Virus record (IMG/VR): IMGVR_UViG_3300048541_000001
Span: 1-20,278 of that record
Strand: one strand, 5' to 3'
DNA: 20,278 nt
DNA from: a virus
How positions within the stretch are numbered: position 1 is the first letter of the stretch; every line of letters begins with the position of its first letter. Shown in pieces: positions 7,855-14,512 of the stretch. The notes under the pieces are model-generated. The model was not told where the DNA came from. It saw only the letters and a program-made list of their open reading frames with translations, and did no database searches. The translations under genes were made by a program, and so were the position numbers.

Positions 7855-9797
7855 TAAATTAAACTCTCCTGACCTCTTTCATTAACTGCGTTATTAATTA
7901 ATTGAGTTATAGTTCCTCTTGATCTTACAAGTAATTCTTCAAAGCCAGAAGCATCTACTGTGTTAATATTAAAATTAACTGTAGTACCACCACCAGTTCC
8001 TGTGCCTCTAGCATTTTGTGTAATTTGTCCTGTTTGGTTTGGTACAAATAATTCAGGCCCTTGTTCTCCAACTAAAATTGGTCTTCCTTTTGATACTGCA
8101 CCACCTTGAGCATGAGAACCACCAATATCAATACTTGAACCACCACCACCACCACCACCCATCATCATAAGTAGTGCTTGAAGCATAACTTGTTTTCTTT
8201 TTTCTTTTGTGATGTTTTTTTCTATATCTAGTTTTTTAGTGTCTTGTTTAAATATTTTTTCTATAATAAATTTTTCTATTGTAAGTAACATTATTCTTTC
8301 AATCATTTTAGCAAGTACATCAACTAATAATTGTTGTGCTAGTTCTTTAAATGACATATTTAAAGATTTACCTAATACAACTGCTTCTGCTATTGATCTT
8401 GAAATTTTACTTGTAAAAGATGTTATTGTACTAACTATTTCTGATGATAAAGAAAACTCTGAATTTTGTTCTTTTATTTTTTGTAATACTTGTCCTTGAA
8501 TATCATTTTGCTCTTGAAATTTTTTAACTCCCTCTGTTTCTAATTCATGGAATTTTAATCTCTTTTCATTCGCTTCTTCTAATAAGAAATTTTGTAGTTT
8601 TAATTCTTTTTCTTTTGCTTTTGCAATAGCTTCTTCTGTTTTAGCAATATCTACTATTGATTCTTTTGTTCGTATCATTGTTTTGTGTAAATCTCTTGCA
8701 TCAGGTAAAGCATTTTTGACACTATGTGAAAAATCTTCAAATCCATCTTTCATGTCATCAAATAATTTCTCCATACCTTTAAATGCTAAAAATATTGCAC
8801 CACCTTTAGCTATGGCTTTTGCAATTCCTAATAAGCTACCTTTTGTAAATAAAGTAGCAAAACCAAATGACATCATGGCTTTAGCAACATTAGTTACTGC
8901 TACTGCAAGGCTAGTAAATAGTGTAACAACTTTAACAGATATTAATATTTGTATTAATGTTACAAAGGTATTCATATTATTTTTCATAACAATCACTGCA
9001 TCTGCAACTTTTTTAATTGCAAAACCTAAAGCAATTCCAATATCTTCTGCAATACGATCTATTTCTTTTGAGTTTTCTTCTAAAAATTTATCTAATGCAC
9101 CAAACTCTTTTTTAAGACTTTCAAATAAACCAGCCTCTAAAATAGTTTTCTTAAAGTTAAATATTTTATCTCCAATCATTGATAAAGTTCCTGTAAAAGT
9201 TTCTGCTAATTCATCAGTAGCTTTTCCAAATCTACCACCCTTACCAAATACTTTTTCAAATGCTTTAACTGTATCTTCAATAGAAACTGTTGCTCCAGCT
9301 TTAAAGCCAAGCATATTTCTTACACCTTTTTCTCTGAATAAATCTGCCGCACCAATACCAGCACTAAATGATCTTTGTATTTGTTCAGCAGTAGTTCTAA
9401 AATCTAATCCTGTTACTGCCGCAACATTACCTGTGATTTCTAACATATTTTGTAGATCATCAGCATTGTCTGTGACAGTTGCTAAAATACCTGAACCTCT
9501 TGATATTTCTTCTAATGAAAATGGAACTTTAGATGCAAATTCTGACATATTGTCAAAAGCCTTTGCACCCTCATTTGTATCTTTAAGTAAAAATTTTAAT
9601 CTTACTCTTAAATTTTCAATATCTTTACCTGTGTTAATTAAATTTCTTGCTACTAACCCAGCACCTAAACCTAAAAAAGCATTTCTAAGATTAAATACTG
9701 CACCTTTTACTTTTGCTAAACCTTTTTGGACATTGTTTAAAGCCTGTTTCGACTTATCCTTTGCTACAATATCTATGTCTAACTTTTGACTTGCCAT
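7854..9797 (-). CDS. Tape measure protein
   Basis: This 647-residue protein sets tail length and is likely involved in DNA ejection. It starts with a helical region and a hydrophobic segment near residues 30-50 (FNLRNAFLGLGAGLVARN), contains further hydrophobic stretches around residues 250-350 (TFVTLIQILISVKVVTLFTS, GGAIFLAFKG), helical coiled-coil segments (EEANEKRLKFHELETEGVKK) and a C-terminal Gly-rich patch with the lambda-type ending motif GEQGPELFVPNQTG. At 1.5 angstrom per residue it would specify a tail near 97 nm. Seven consecutive GGT codons encode a Gly run. Start ATG overlaps the G-T stop. Confidence 0.92.
   Translation of the reverse strand: MASQKLDIDIVAKDKSKQALNNVQKGLAKVKGAVFNLRNAFLGLGAGLVARNLINTGKDIENLRVRLKFLLKDTNEGAKAFDNMSEFASKVPFSLEEISRGSGILATVTDNADDLQNMLEITGNVAAVTGLDFRTTAEQIQRSFSAGIGAADLFREKGVRNMLGFKAGATVSIEDTVKAFEKVFGKGGRFGKATDELAETFTGTLSMIGDKIFNFKKTILEAGLFESLKKEFGALDKFLEENSKEIDRIAEDIGIALGFAIKKVADAVIVMKNNMNTFVTLIQILISVKVVTLFTSLAVAVTNVAKAMMSFGFATLFTKGSLLGIAKAIAKGGAIFLAFKGMEKLFDDMKDGFEDFSHSVKNALPDARDLHKTMIRTKESIVDIAKTEEAIAKAKEKELKLQNFLLEEANEKRLKFHELETEGVKKFQEQNDIQGQVLQKIKEQNSEFSLSSEIVSTITSFTSKISRSIAEAVVLGKSLNMSFKELAQQLLVDVLAKMIERIMLLTIEKFIIEKIFKQDTKKLDIEKNITKEKRKQVMLQALLMMMGGGGGGGSSIDIGGSHAQGGAVSKGRPILVGEQGPELFVPNQTGQITQNARGTGTGGGTTVNFNINTVDASGFEELLVRSRGTITQLINNAVNERGQESLI
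8139..8159 (-). repeat. (GGT)7 trinucleotide repeat in the tape measure gene
   Basis: Seven perfect GGT codons encode a run of glycines just after MMM in the C-terminal third of the tape measure. The tract is in frame, so slippage would change glycine number without disrupting the gene. It probably serves as a flexible linker before the C-terminal GEQGPELFVP region. Confidence 0.8.
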
Positions 9798-10326
9798 TAT
9801 TTTAAATTCCTTGCTTCTGCTAGTGATTGACTTGTTTTATACTGTTCTTGCTCTTTTTTCAAGTAAGCTAACCAAAGATTATAATGGCTAACAGGCATAT
9901 CAAGAACTTCTTGAATTGTAATGTGGAGTCTATCTGCAACAATTAAAAGCGACCTAACATCTGGGTCGCTATTTACTTTTTTTCAGCTTCCTCGTGGCTA
10001 GTATCTAAAAGAATTTGATTTGCAATATTTGAGATAACATTAGTATCTGCTTTTTTTCTTAGTGCAAATTTATCTTCTGGGCTAAATGCTTTTATCATTT
10101 CTCCTTTGTCATTTTTGACTTGGAGTTTCATTATAAGCAAATCAACAAGAATAGTTAAATCTTGAAAGTTGTTAGACTTCTTAAAGATGATGTTTTTTTC
10201 TTCAAGGGTTAATGGCTCTGAATAGAATACACTAGCTTTACCATGCTCGTCTTTCCACTCCTCAACTTCAATAGTGATAGTTTTAAGAGTTTCAAAATGA
10301 GATTTAACTCTATCAATAACTGACAT
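9797..10326 (-). CDS. Tail assembly chaperone, frameshifted long form (gpG-T-like)
   Basis: A -1 shift at A AAA AAG (9982-9976) lets ribosomes continue past the G stop in another frame. After 117 G residues the product would add 59 more, starting VNSDPDVRSLLIVADRL and containing DMPVSHYNLWLAYLKKEQ, then a helical end (SLAEARNLK) and TAA at 9799-9797, giving about 176 residues. The extension has no own start and matches lambda gpT in position and character: a short domain rich in Trp/Tyr helices that contacts the tail tube. The final stop shares an A with the tape-measure ATG (TAATG). Confidence 0.85.
9948..9982 (-). promoter_or_regulatory. Programmed -1 ribosomal frameshift site with stem-loop
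   Basis: Minus-strand reading from 9982: slippery heptamer A AAA AAG in the correct G frame (codons GAA AAA AAG), then TAA directly, a 5-nt spacer, and a 7-bp stem AGCGACC (9970-9964) pairing with GGTCGCT (9954-9948) across a 9-nt loop. Slippery heptamer, spacer and hairpin match known bacterial -1 frameshift elements, such as the dnaX-type AAAAAAG. The new frame stays open for 59 codons. Confidence 0.85.
9973..10326 (-). CDS. Tail assembly chaperone, short form (lambda gpG-like)
   Basis: This 117-residue protein comes between the tail tube and tape measure genes, the position of the lambda G/T chaperones. It is helical and charged (KSHFETLKTITIEVEEW, LTLEEKNIIFKKSNNFQDL, FALRKKADTNVISNIANQIL) and terminates at TAA (9975-9973) right after a slippery A AAA AAG heptamer. 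The G-type chaperone coats the tape measure and must be produced in excess over the frameshifted longer form. No catalytic motif is expected. Unshifted translation ends ...EEAEKK. Confidence 0.85.
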   Translation of the reverse strand: MSVIDRVKSHFETLKTITIEVEEWKDEHGKASVFYSEPLTLEEKNIIFKKSNNFQDLTILVDLLIMKLQVKNDKGEMIKAFSPEDKFALRKKADTNVISNIANQILLDTSHEEAEKK

Positions 10327-10335
10327 AAATTAAAA

Positions 10336-10722
10336 TTAGACAGTACCTATAGTTAATGCACCAGTTCCTTGAAAAGTAACAGTTCTTGAAACGATTGCGT
10401 CCATTGAGTTATTAACTGACATTCCTGTAACAATTCCTGTACCAGCAAAACTTCTGTCGCCACTTGCATTACCCTCTGGGAGTAATATAAATGAGATTGA
10501 AGCACCAGCAACTAGGCTTGTTTGTGGGCTATCTGTTTCGTCAAAGTGCATTTCTAATGTTCCAGAGAATGAAGTTCGACCAGCAACAAATGATTTAGTA
10601 GCATCTGTTAAAGCTGTATCTTCTACAACATCTCCTGTAGTTTCAAGTGTGAATGATGTTAGTTCCCCAACAGCAGTTCCACCAGCAGTAACTACGCCTT
10701 CTTTTCCGTGATGTGTTGCCAT
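10336..10722 (-). CDS. Major tail protein (tail tube)
   Basis: This 128-residue protein is the likely tube subunit. It has the usual beta-rich composition, with repeated Thr/Ser/Gly and strands such as GVVTAGGTAVGELTSFTLET, SFVAGRTSFSGTLEMHFDET and MDAIVSRTVTFQGTGAL, and no helix-rich or membrane region. Tail tube proteins of this small type in siphophages show a start GxxGxVxxGGxxVGELxxF followed by 'SGT..' strands, as here. Position just before the G/T chaperones and tape measure is diagnostic in gene order. It probably polymerises as hexameric rings around the tape measure. Confidence 0.88.
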   Translation of the reverse strand: MATHHGKEGVVTAGGTAVGELTSFTLETTGDVVEDTALTDATKSFVAGRTSFSGTLEMHFDETDSPQTSLVAGASISFILLPEGNASGDRSFAGTGIVTGMSVNNSMDAIVSRTVTFQGTGALTIGTV

Positions 10723-10856
10723 TTTTTATCCTTGTTAGATTTAGTTTGTTTAGTTTCTTTTTCTTGCTTATAGCCTAAAGTTAAAAAATGTTCAAGATTA
10801 GATTCATTAATAACTATCTCTGAATTACCTTTATATAATTTAATATCCTTAGCCAT
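10692..10856 (-). CDS. Hidden 54-aa small basic protein
   Basis: The frame MAKDIKLYKGNSEIVINESN...TEKKA is 54 residues and covers the gap before the major tail gene. It has an AGGA site about 4-5 nt before its ATG, and its 3' end overlaps the first 31 nt of the tail tube gene in another frame. The N-terminal half is beta/helical (ESNLEHFLTLGYKQE) and the second half is lysine-rich and disordered-looking. The phrase 'LxxFLxLGYK' recurs in small phage proteins of unknown role. It may be a tail accessory protein. Confidence 0.6.
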   Translation of the reverse strand: MAKDIKLYKGNSEIVINESNLEHFLTLGYKQEKETKQTKSNKDKKWQHITEKKA

Positions 10857-10864
10857 AAGTCCTT

Positions 10865-11098
10865 TTACAATTTATCGTCTTCTTCGTCAATATCTTCTTC
10901 ATCTTCTTCAAAATCTTCTTCAAAGTCATCTGATACATCTTCTTCTTCCCAAGTACCATCTTCATCTTCTAAAGAGTTTTCTCTAATTTCTTCTACTAAG
11001 TCTTTTACTTCCTCGCAAAGCATAGACTCTTTATCGTGTAACTTTTCGATCTGATCCATTTTCTTAGAAATTTTATCTAATAGTTTTTCGTTTTTCAT
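10865..11098 (-). CDS. Highly acidic small protein, unknown
   Basis: This 77-residue protein has a charged helix (residues 1-40, KLLDKISKKMDQIEKLHDKE and on) and a very acidic tail: about 24 of the last 35 residues are Asp or Glu. Such tails occur in DNA-mimic proteins, chaperones and charge-shielding proteins. It lies between the tail terminator and the tail tube genes, within the operon, with a TATG-type start context and no membrane span. The function is unknown. It could be a tail-assembly helper or an anti-defence mimic; neither is shown by the sequence. Confidence 0.75.
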   Translation of the reverse strand: MKNEKLLDKISKKMDQIEKLHDKESMLCEEVKDLVEEIRENSLEDEDGTWEEEDVSDDFEEDFEEDEEDIDEEDDKL

Positions 11099-11106
11099 AT
11101 TTTATC

Positions 11107-11544
11107 CTATGGTGTTCCAGCTTGATATTCGTACATACACCTAATTGTCATTCTTATTCCACCAACAGGAAATAAAGAACCCTCATCAGTTTCTACTTGG
11201 ATAACTTCAGAATCAAGTGCATTACCATTTCGAGTAATATCAGTTTCTAATGCAGTTTCAATAGCTGTAATTAATTCATTTCTTTTTGTATCTATATTGG
11301 CCTCTGCACCTTTTACAAATCCTAGTATTACAAAGTCTATCGTACCATGCCTAGTTTTAGCACCACTACCTAACTCAGAGTCATCTCTATTTTCTTCTGA
11401 TGTTTGAACTATTACTGCTGGATATTGTTGCTCTGATAACTCATCTAATAAAAAAGGTTGTCTAGTCGCTTTTCTTATATCTGGGCTAGATATAGCAGAT
11501 ATAACTGACAATAAATTACTTGCTATGTTTTCTCTTATACTCAT
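11107..11544 (-). CDS. Tail terminator / tail completion protein (likely)
   Basis: This 145-residue protein has the pattern of lambda gpU-like tail terminators: a helical N-terminus (SIRENIASNLLSVISAISS), a buried hydrophobic strand YPAVIVQTSEE, a strand-rich middle (HGTIDFVILGFVKGAE), a helix with Asp/Thr (IDTKRNELITAIETALETDI) and a final strand region (FPVGGIRMTIRCMYEY). Such proteins cap the tail tube and contact the head. Position directly before the tail tube gene and after the head-tail joining gene supports it. Sequence identity alone would not decide it, so the call relies on length, predicted fold and order. Confidence 0.7.
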   Translation of the reverse strand: MSIRENIASNLLSVISAISSPDIRKATRQPFLLDELSEQQYPAVIVQTSEENRDDSELGSGAKTRHGTIDFVILGFVKGAEANIDTKRNELITAIETALETDITRNGNALDSEVIQVETDEGSLFPVGGIRMTIRCMYEYQAGTP

Positions 11545-12023
11545 ATTCTTGCTCTCCTAAATTCCTTTGCAACAAATCTGTTAAATTGTTTTCTTATTAT
11601 ATTTGCTGTTCTATCATTAAATCCAAAAAATTCCCTCTTATTTTTTCCTAATACTTGATTAAATACTGCTCTTTGCCTCATCTGTGAATTACTAAAATTA
11701 ACAGTAATTTTATTAGTTCCTGTTTTTTTTAAAGTTCTACCAGATGGAGTTAATGCACCTAACATACGACCAGAATAAAATAAATCAACTTTTGTAGATT
11801 TACCCTCTCTTTGTAATTTTTTTAAATAACCAGAAGAATATGGAACAAAAGGTATATCTCTAAAATCTATTCCTTTTTGTGTCTTAGTTCTAATAATATC
11901 TAATAATTGAAACCCAGCTTGTAAAATACCTTTTTGGATTATTCCTTTGAACTTTTTTTCTATTCTTTTAAATCTTTTTTCAACAAATTTAGCATTAGTT
12001 TTAATCTTTAAATCTAAAGCCAT
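11541..12023 (-). CDS. Virion morphogenesis / tail completion protein (Mu gpG-like)
   Basis: This 160-residue, very basic protein (many Lys/Arg) carries a region with the phage virion morphogenesis (PF05069-like) flavour: a basic helical N-terminus (FVEKRFKRIEKKFKGI), a central SGRMLGALTPSG segment and, near the C-terminus, a REFFGFNDRT motif followed by a long basic helix. The 'FFGF(N/S)xxD' turn is characteristic of that family, whose members attach the tail to the head or complete the tail. Position between adaptor and tail terminator agrees. Its stop overlaps the next start as ATGA. Confidence 0.72.
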   Translation of the reverse strand: MALDLKIKTNAKFVEKRFKRIEKKFKGIIQKGILQAGFQLLDIIRTKTQKGIDFRDIPFVPYSSGYLKKLQREGKSTKVDLFYSGRMLGALTPSGRTLKKTGTNKITVNFSNSQMRQRAVFNQVLGKNKREFFGFNDRTANIIRKQFNRFVAKEFRRARI

Positions 12024-12508
12024 TATCTAGTCAATCTTCTAAATCCATGTAAAGGTTCTCTCTCGTTAGATACAATAGTTCCATCAGCATCAACATCATA
12101 CTCTACACCATCTTCTAATATCATTCTCCATTCGATATTGTATTGGCTCATATAATATTCTGCCATTCTTTCAAATCTATCTTTTTCTGTTTCTGGTCTA
12201 AACTTAGTTAATGCTGGTAAATAAAATCTTCCAAGAAATAAATAAACACCAGCACGTTCAAACTGATCTAAATTAACTTTTGTATTAACCATCTCAGCAG
12301 TATTTAGAACTGTAATATCTGTAAATATATTTGTCTTATATACAGGCCACCACTCAACTCTTAATGCTCGTAAAATATCATTAGTAGTTTGTGCTAAAAA
12401 ATTAACTGTTTCTGTAGCAGTTGTAGATATACCAAAATCAAAAGCATCAGGTTGATACTTCTGAACATCTGATGTGGTAATAACATCTGCACCTGTATAA
12501 TTAGCCAT
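12023..12508 (-). CDS. Head-tail adaptor/connector protein (likely)
   Basis: This 161-residue protein begins a four-gene neck and tail-joining block after the capsid genes. It contains a helical bundle-like part (TVNFLAQTTNDILRALRVEW, LNTAEMVNTKVNLDQFERA) with aromatic residues (EWWPVYK, FYLPALTKF) and an acidic region, VEYDVDADG, near the C-terminus. Size and position fit adaptor proteins that bind below the portal (gp6/gp15-type), although the sequence is not diagnostic. The stop overlaps the next ATG as TAATG, so translation is probably coupled. Alternative: another neck protein of the same block. Confidence 0.6.
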   Translation of the reverse strand: MANYTGADVITTSDVQKYQPDAFDFGISTTATETVNFLAQTTNDILRALRVEWWPVYKTNIFTDITVLNTAEMVNTKVNLDQFERAGVYLFLGRFYLPALTKFRPETEKDRFERMAEYYMSQYNIEWRMILEDGVEYDVDADGTIVSNEREPLHGFRRLTR

Positions 12509-12511
12509 AAT

Positions 12512-12634
12512 TTACTTCCAAATTAAATAAGCAATTATTAAAACTAGAGGAATAGAATACATTGGGTTATTAATGCTTTTTCTCCAAACCCATTTTGACC
12601 ATTTTCTAGTTTGTTTCCAAATCCACTTGTTCAT
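12512..12634 (-). CDS. Hidden 40-aa membrane protein gene
   Basis: The frame MNKWIWKQTRKWSKWVWRKS...YLIWK fills the otherwise empty gap between the 80-aa gene and the next head-tail gene. It has an AGGAAG ribosome site 7 nt before its ATG, which lies inside the preceding gene. The N-terminal half is basic and tryptophan-rich and the C-terminal half is a hydrophobic span (about residues 26-39, YSIPLVLIIAYLIW). Trp-rich basic helices before a transmembrane segment suggest membrane association. The function is unknown. Its size is below many ORF cutoffs, but the ribosome site, overlap and stop at the gap end support it. Confidence 0.6.
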   Translation of the reverse strand: MNKWIWKQTRKWSKWVWRKSINNPMYSIPLVLIIAYLIWK

Positions 12635-12848
12635 CTTTTTTCTTCCTTGTTTTTCGTTTCTTTTTTAAAGGTACTACATTTTCTGCAACAACTTCTTTAA
12701 CTTCTTTTACAACATCTTGTTCTAGTTTAAAACCTCTAAAATCATACATACCTTTATTAGTTTGATAATCTAATTCACTTCTTGTGATTGTTTTGTTACC
12801 TCTTTTTAAAGTAACCATCTTCTCATTTGATAATACTAATTTTACCAT
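12606..12848 (-). CDS. Small basic protein after the capsid gene, unknown
   Basis: This 80-residue protein follows the major capsid gene after a hairpin-containing gap, with an AGGAG ribosome site 6-7 nt before its ATG. The first half looks like a small beta-rich fold (MVTLKRGNKTITRSELDY, GMYDFRGFKLEQ); the second half has a KEVKEVV helix and a strongly basic run (LKKKRKTRKKK), then an acidic end. The basic run could contact DNA or the capsid interior. The gene order fits an accessory head or neck protein, but I recognise no family. The 3' end overlaps a hidden 40-aa gene by 29 nt. Confidence 0.75.
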   Translation of the reverse strand: MVKLVLSNEKMVTLKRGNKTITRSELDYQTNKGMYDFRGFKLEQDVVKEVKEVVAENVVPLKKKRKTRKKKDEQVDLETN

Positions 12849-12868
12849 TTTATTCTCCTAAGTTAGTT

Positions 12869-12892
12869 GCGAGGGCAGTTTCCCACCCTCAC
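12869..12892 (-). terminator. GC-rich stem-loop after the major capsid gene (weak terminator or mRNA-stability hairpin)
   Basis: The minus-strand RNA can form a stem of about 8-10 bp between GAGGGTGG and CTGCCCTC closed by a GAAA tetraloop, with two wobble pairs and optional outer GT/GC pairing. It stands out in AT-rich DNA and occupies the largest gap near the capsid gene. No U-run follows (the next bases are AACTAACTTAGG), so it is not a classical intrinsic terminator. A capsid-mRNA stabilising or partial attenuating element is more likely. Confidence 0.55.
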
Positions 12893-12897
12893 AAAGT

Positions 12898-12915
12898 ATC
12901 CAATTATTATTGGAT
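12898..12915 (-). repeat. Perfect 7-bp inverted repeat across the capsid gene stop
   Basis: On the minus strand ATCCAAT and ATTGGAT are separated by a four-base AATA loop, and the stop codons TAATAA of the capsid gene lie in the loop region. It is an AT-rich hairpin of modest stability. Followed within a few bases by a stronger GC hairpin, it may protect the 3' end of the capsid mRNA; that role is inference. Confidence 0.5.
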
Positions 12916-13752
12916 TGATGAATCAAAATGTAACTCAACACCATATGAATCATGGATTTCTCCAACACCATATACTGAAGTAGCAACAATCTCGTCTGCT
13001 CTAAGAGAAGCATCTCTTTGAGTTTCGATTTTAACATCTTCCATCATAGCGATTGCTAGTGCATCTCTGTGGAACGCACCACCTTTGTAATCTCCAGCAT
13101 TACCAGTATTAGCAATGTTTGAAGTTTCAAAGACAGGCATACCAGCTAATCTACCAACAAAACCTGATCTTAATGCTTCGTTTGATAAGTCATTTGCATT
13201 TGCGTTTGCAAAAGTATTAGTCAAACCAGCTTTTAAGTCATAAGCGATTTTAGGGTGTAGAACAACTGCACAATCGTCAATGTTAAGAGCATTTTCTCTT
13301 AAAGTTGAAAGTGCTTGGAAGATTGAAGCAGATGAAATAGCACCTGTACCATCTCCTAATGCACTTGAAAAGCCATCAAACAATGCAGTTAAATCTGCGT
13401 CTTGTTTTCTTGCTAGTGCTTCTCCAAACAATTTACCAATATCTCCAGCAACATTTCTTGGTGCTGAATTTCTTGCTAAGTCAGTTAGAGTAGTCATAAC
13501 ACCAACCTCAGATGCAGTAATAGTTACTGAACTAGGGTTGATTGCTGTGTTAGATAAGTCAGTTGCTTCTGCTACTGCTGATGCTGATACATTTGCATAA
13601 ACAGGAACTTCAACTGCTTTTCCACCACCAGTGATCGCATAGTTTTTAACTAAGTTTCTCATGATGGATTTTTCAGAAGCTACGAATTGTGCTTCAGCTA
13701 CTATCTCTGTGTATAGTTCCGATAGCGTAGAACTTGTGCTTTCGTTTGCCAT
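12907..13752 (-). CDS. Major capsid protein (HK97-fold)
   Basis: This 281-residue protein is the main capsid shell subunit. Features seen are a Ser/Thr-rich start, an N-arm followed by a beta-rich E-loop-like region (ITGGGKAVEVPVYANVSAS), the helix-rich P-domain (LTDLARNSAPRNVAGDIGKL, ALARKQDADLTALFDGF), the conserved A-domain stretch VLHPKIAYDLK, then GRLAGMPVFETSNI and a C-terminal segment with repeated valines and acidic residues. The 'Gly-x-hydrophobic-Pro-Val' turn near the end of the A-domain is typical of HK97-fold coats. Position after the scaffold and before head-tail joining genes supports the call. It has an AGGA ribosome site. Two hairpins lie at and after its stop. No dedicated maturation protease is visible nearby. 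Confidence 0.93.
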   Translation of the reverse strand: MANESTSSTLSELYTEIVAEAQFVASEKSIMRNLVKNYAITGGGKAVEVPVYANVSASAVAEATDLSNTAINPSSVTITASEVGVMTTLTDLARNSAPRNVAGDIGKLFGEALARKQDADLTALFDGFSSALGDGTGAISSASIFQALSTLRENALNIDDCAVVLHPKIAYDLKAGLTNTFANANANDLSNEALRSGFVGRLAGMPVFETSNIANTGNAGDYKGGAFHRDALAIAMMEDVKIETQRDASLRADEIVATSVYGVGEIHDSYGVELHFDSSIQ

Positions 13753-13770
13753 TTTATTATCCTATTAAGG

Positions 13771-14469
13771 TTATTTTGTTAAATTAATCTCAACAGCACC
13801 TGAATCTCTTTTCTTCCTATATTCTGCATAGGCTTTACGATCTTCTGGCTTTGTTAAGTCCAAGTCCTGTAGGTTAAAAGGTTTAACAGTTTTACCACCA
13901 ATAGCACTCTGGCTTCCTGAACCAGACAACGACCCTTGACGGAAATGTGGGTTGCTATCTAAAAACTCCTTAACTCGATCTTCAATTGTAAGTAGTTCTC
14001 CTTTTGCGTTATATCGTACATTAGAATTATTATCAACTACTTCTATTCTACCATCATCTGTGTACTTCACTTCATCTTTTAGTAAAGATACGACTTGTTG
14101 TGCGTTGATAGACTTTTCTCTATTAGCAACAGATAGTATTGAATTATCTACTTTTTCTTTTTTGATCTGGTTTTTCATCTTTAACAATTCTTGTTCTTTT
14201 TCAGATAATCTTTCTTGCATTATCTTTTCCAAGTCTTGTTTAGTCTTAGCTTCTTCTAATTGTTTTTGTTTTAAGATTTCTTGTTTTTGCTTTTCTTCTT
14301 CTTGAAGTTTTTTCTCAAACTTATTTTTTTCTGCTTCAAGTCTTGTTTTGATTATGTTGTCTATTTGTTCTTGTGTAAAAGTTTTTTGTTCTGGTGTTTC
14401 TACTTTTACTTCTTCTTTTGTTTCTACTTGTTCGTTTGTCGGCTGAACTGCCTCTGTTTCTTGCGTCAT
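13771..14469 (-). CDS. Capsid scaffolding protein (coiled-coil, DUF4355/gp20-like)
   Basis: This 232-residue protein sits directly before the major capsid gene, where scaffolds usually are. It has a Thr/Glu-rich flexible start, then a long Glu/Lys/Gln coiled coil (about 30-105, e.g. LQEEEKQKQEILKQKQLEEA), a central mixed domain (EVKYTDDGRIEVVDNNSN) and a C-terminal low-complexity Gly/Ser linker (GSLSGSGSQSAIGG) followed by a short basic helix. A basic C-terminal helix commonly binds coat protein in scaffolds. This fits a protein that directs coat assembly and leaves the procapsid. The major capsid protein has no obvious N-terminal delta-type domain, in agreement with a separate scaffold. The ATG has a clear AGGAG site 5-6 nt upstream. 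Confidence 0.82.
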   Translation of the reverse strand: MTQETEAVQPTNEQVETKEEVKVETPEQKTFTQEQIDNIIKTRLEAEKNKFEKKLQEEEKQKQEILKQKQLEEAKTKQDLEKIMQERLSEKEQELLKMKNQIKKEKVDNSILSVANREKSINAQQVVSLLKDEVKYTDDGRIEVVDNNSNVRYNAKGELLTIEDRVKEFLDSNPHFRQGSLSGSGSQSAIGGKTVKPFNLQDLDLTKPEDRKAYAEYRKKRDSGAVEINLTK

Positions 14470-14512
14470 AAGACTCCTATTGGTTAATTGTTGTGCTATA
14501 TCAATATTATTG

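Noticed and set aside
8683-9789. Long plus-strand open frame (368 codons) opposite the tape measure
   Set aside because: It lies wholly antisense to a well-supported tape measure gene, has low-complexity Ser/Leu/Asn content expected from reversed AT-rich coding DNA, and shows no recognisable domain.
12869-12892. Classical intrinsic (Rho-independent) terminator after the capsid gene
   Set aside because: The GC stem is real but lacks the following U-run, and the operon continues directly with genes in the same direction, so full termination is not supported.
13952-14487. Plus-strand open frames rich in Phe/Ser/Leu/Cys opposite the scaffold gene
   Set aside because: These mirror the Glu/Lys codons of the coiled-coil scaffold; hydrophobic appearance is an artefact of complementing GAA/AAA codons, not real membrane proteins.
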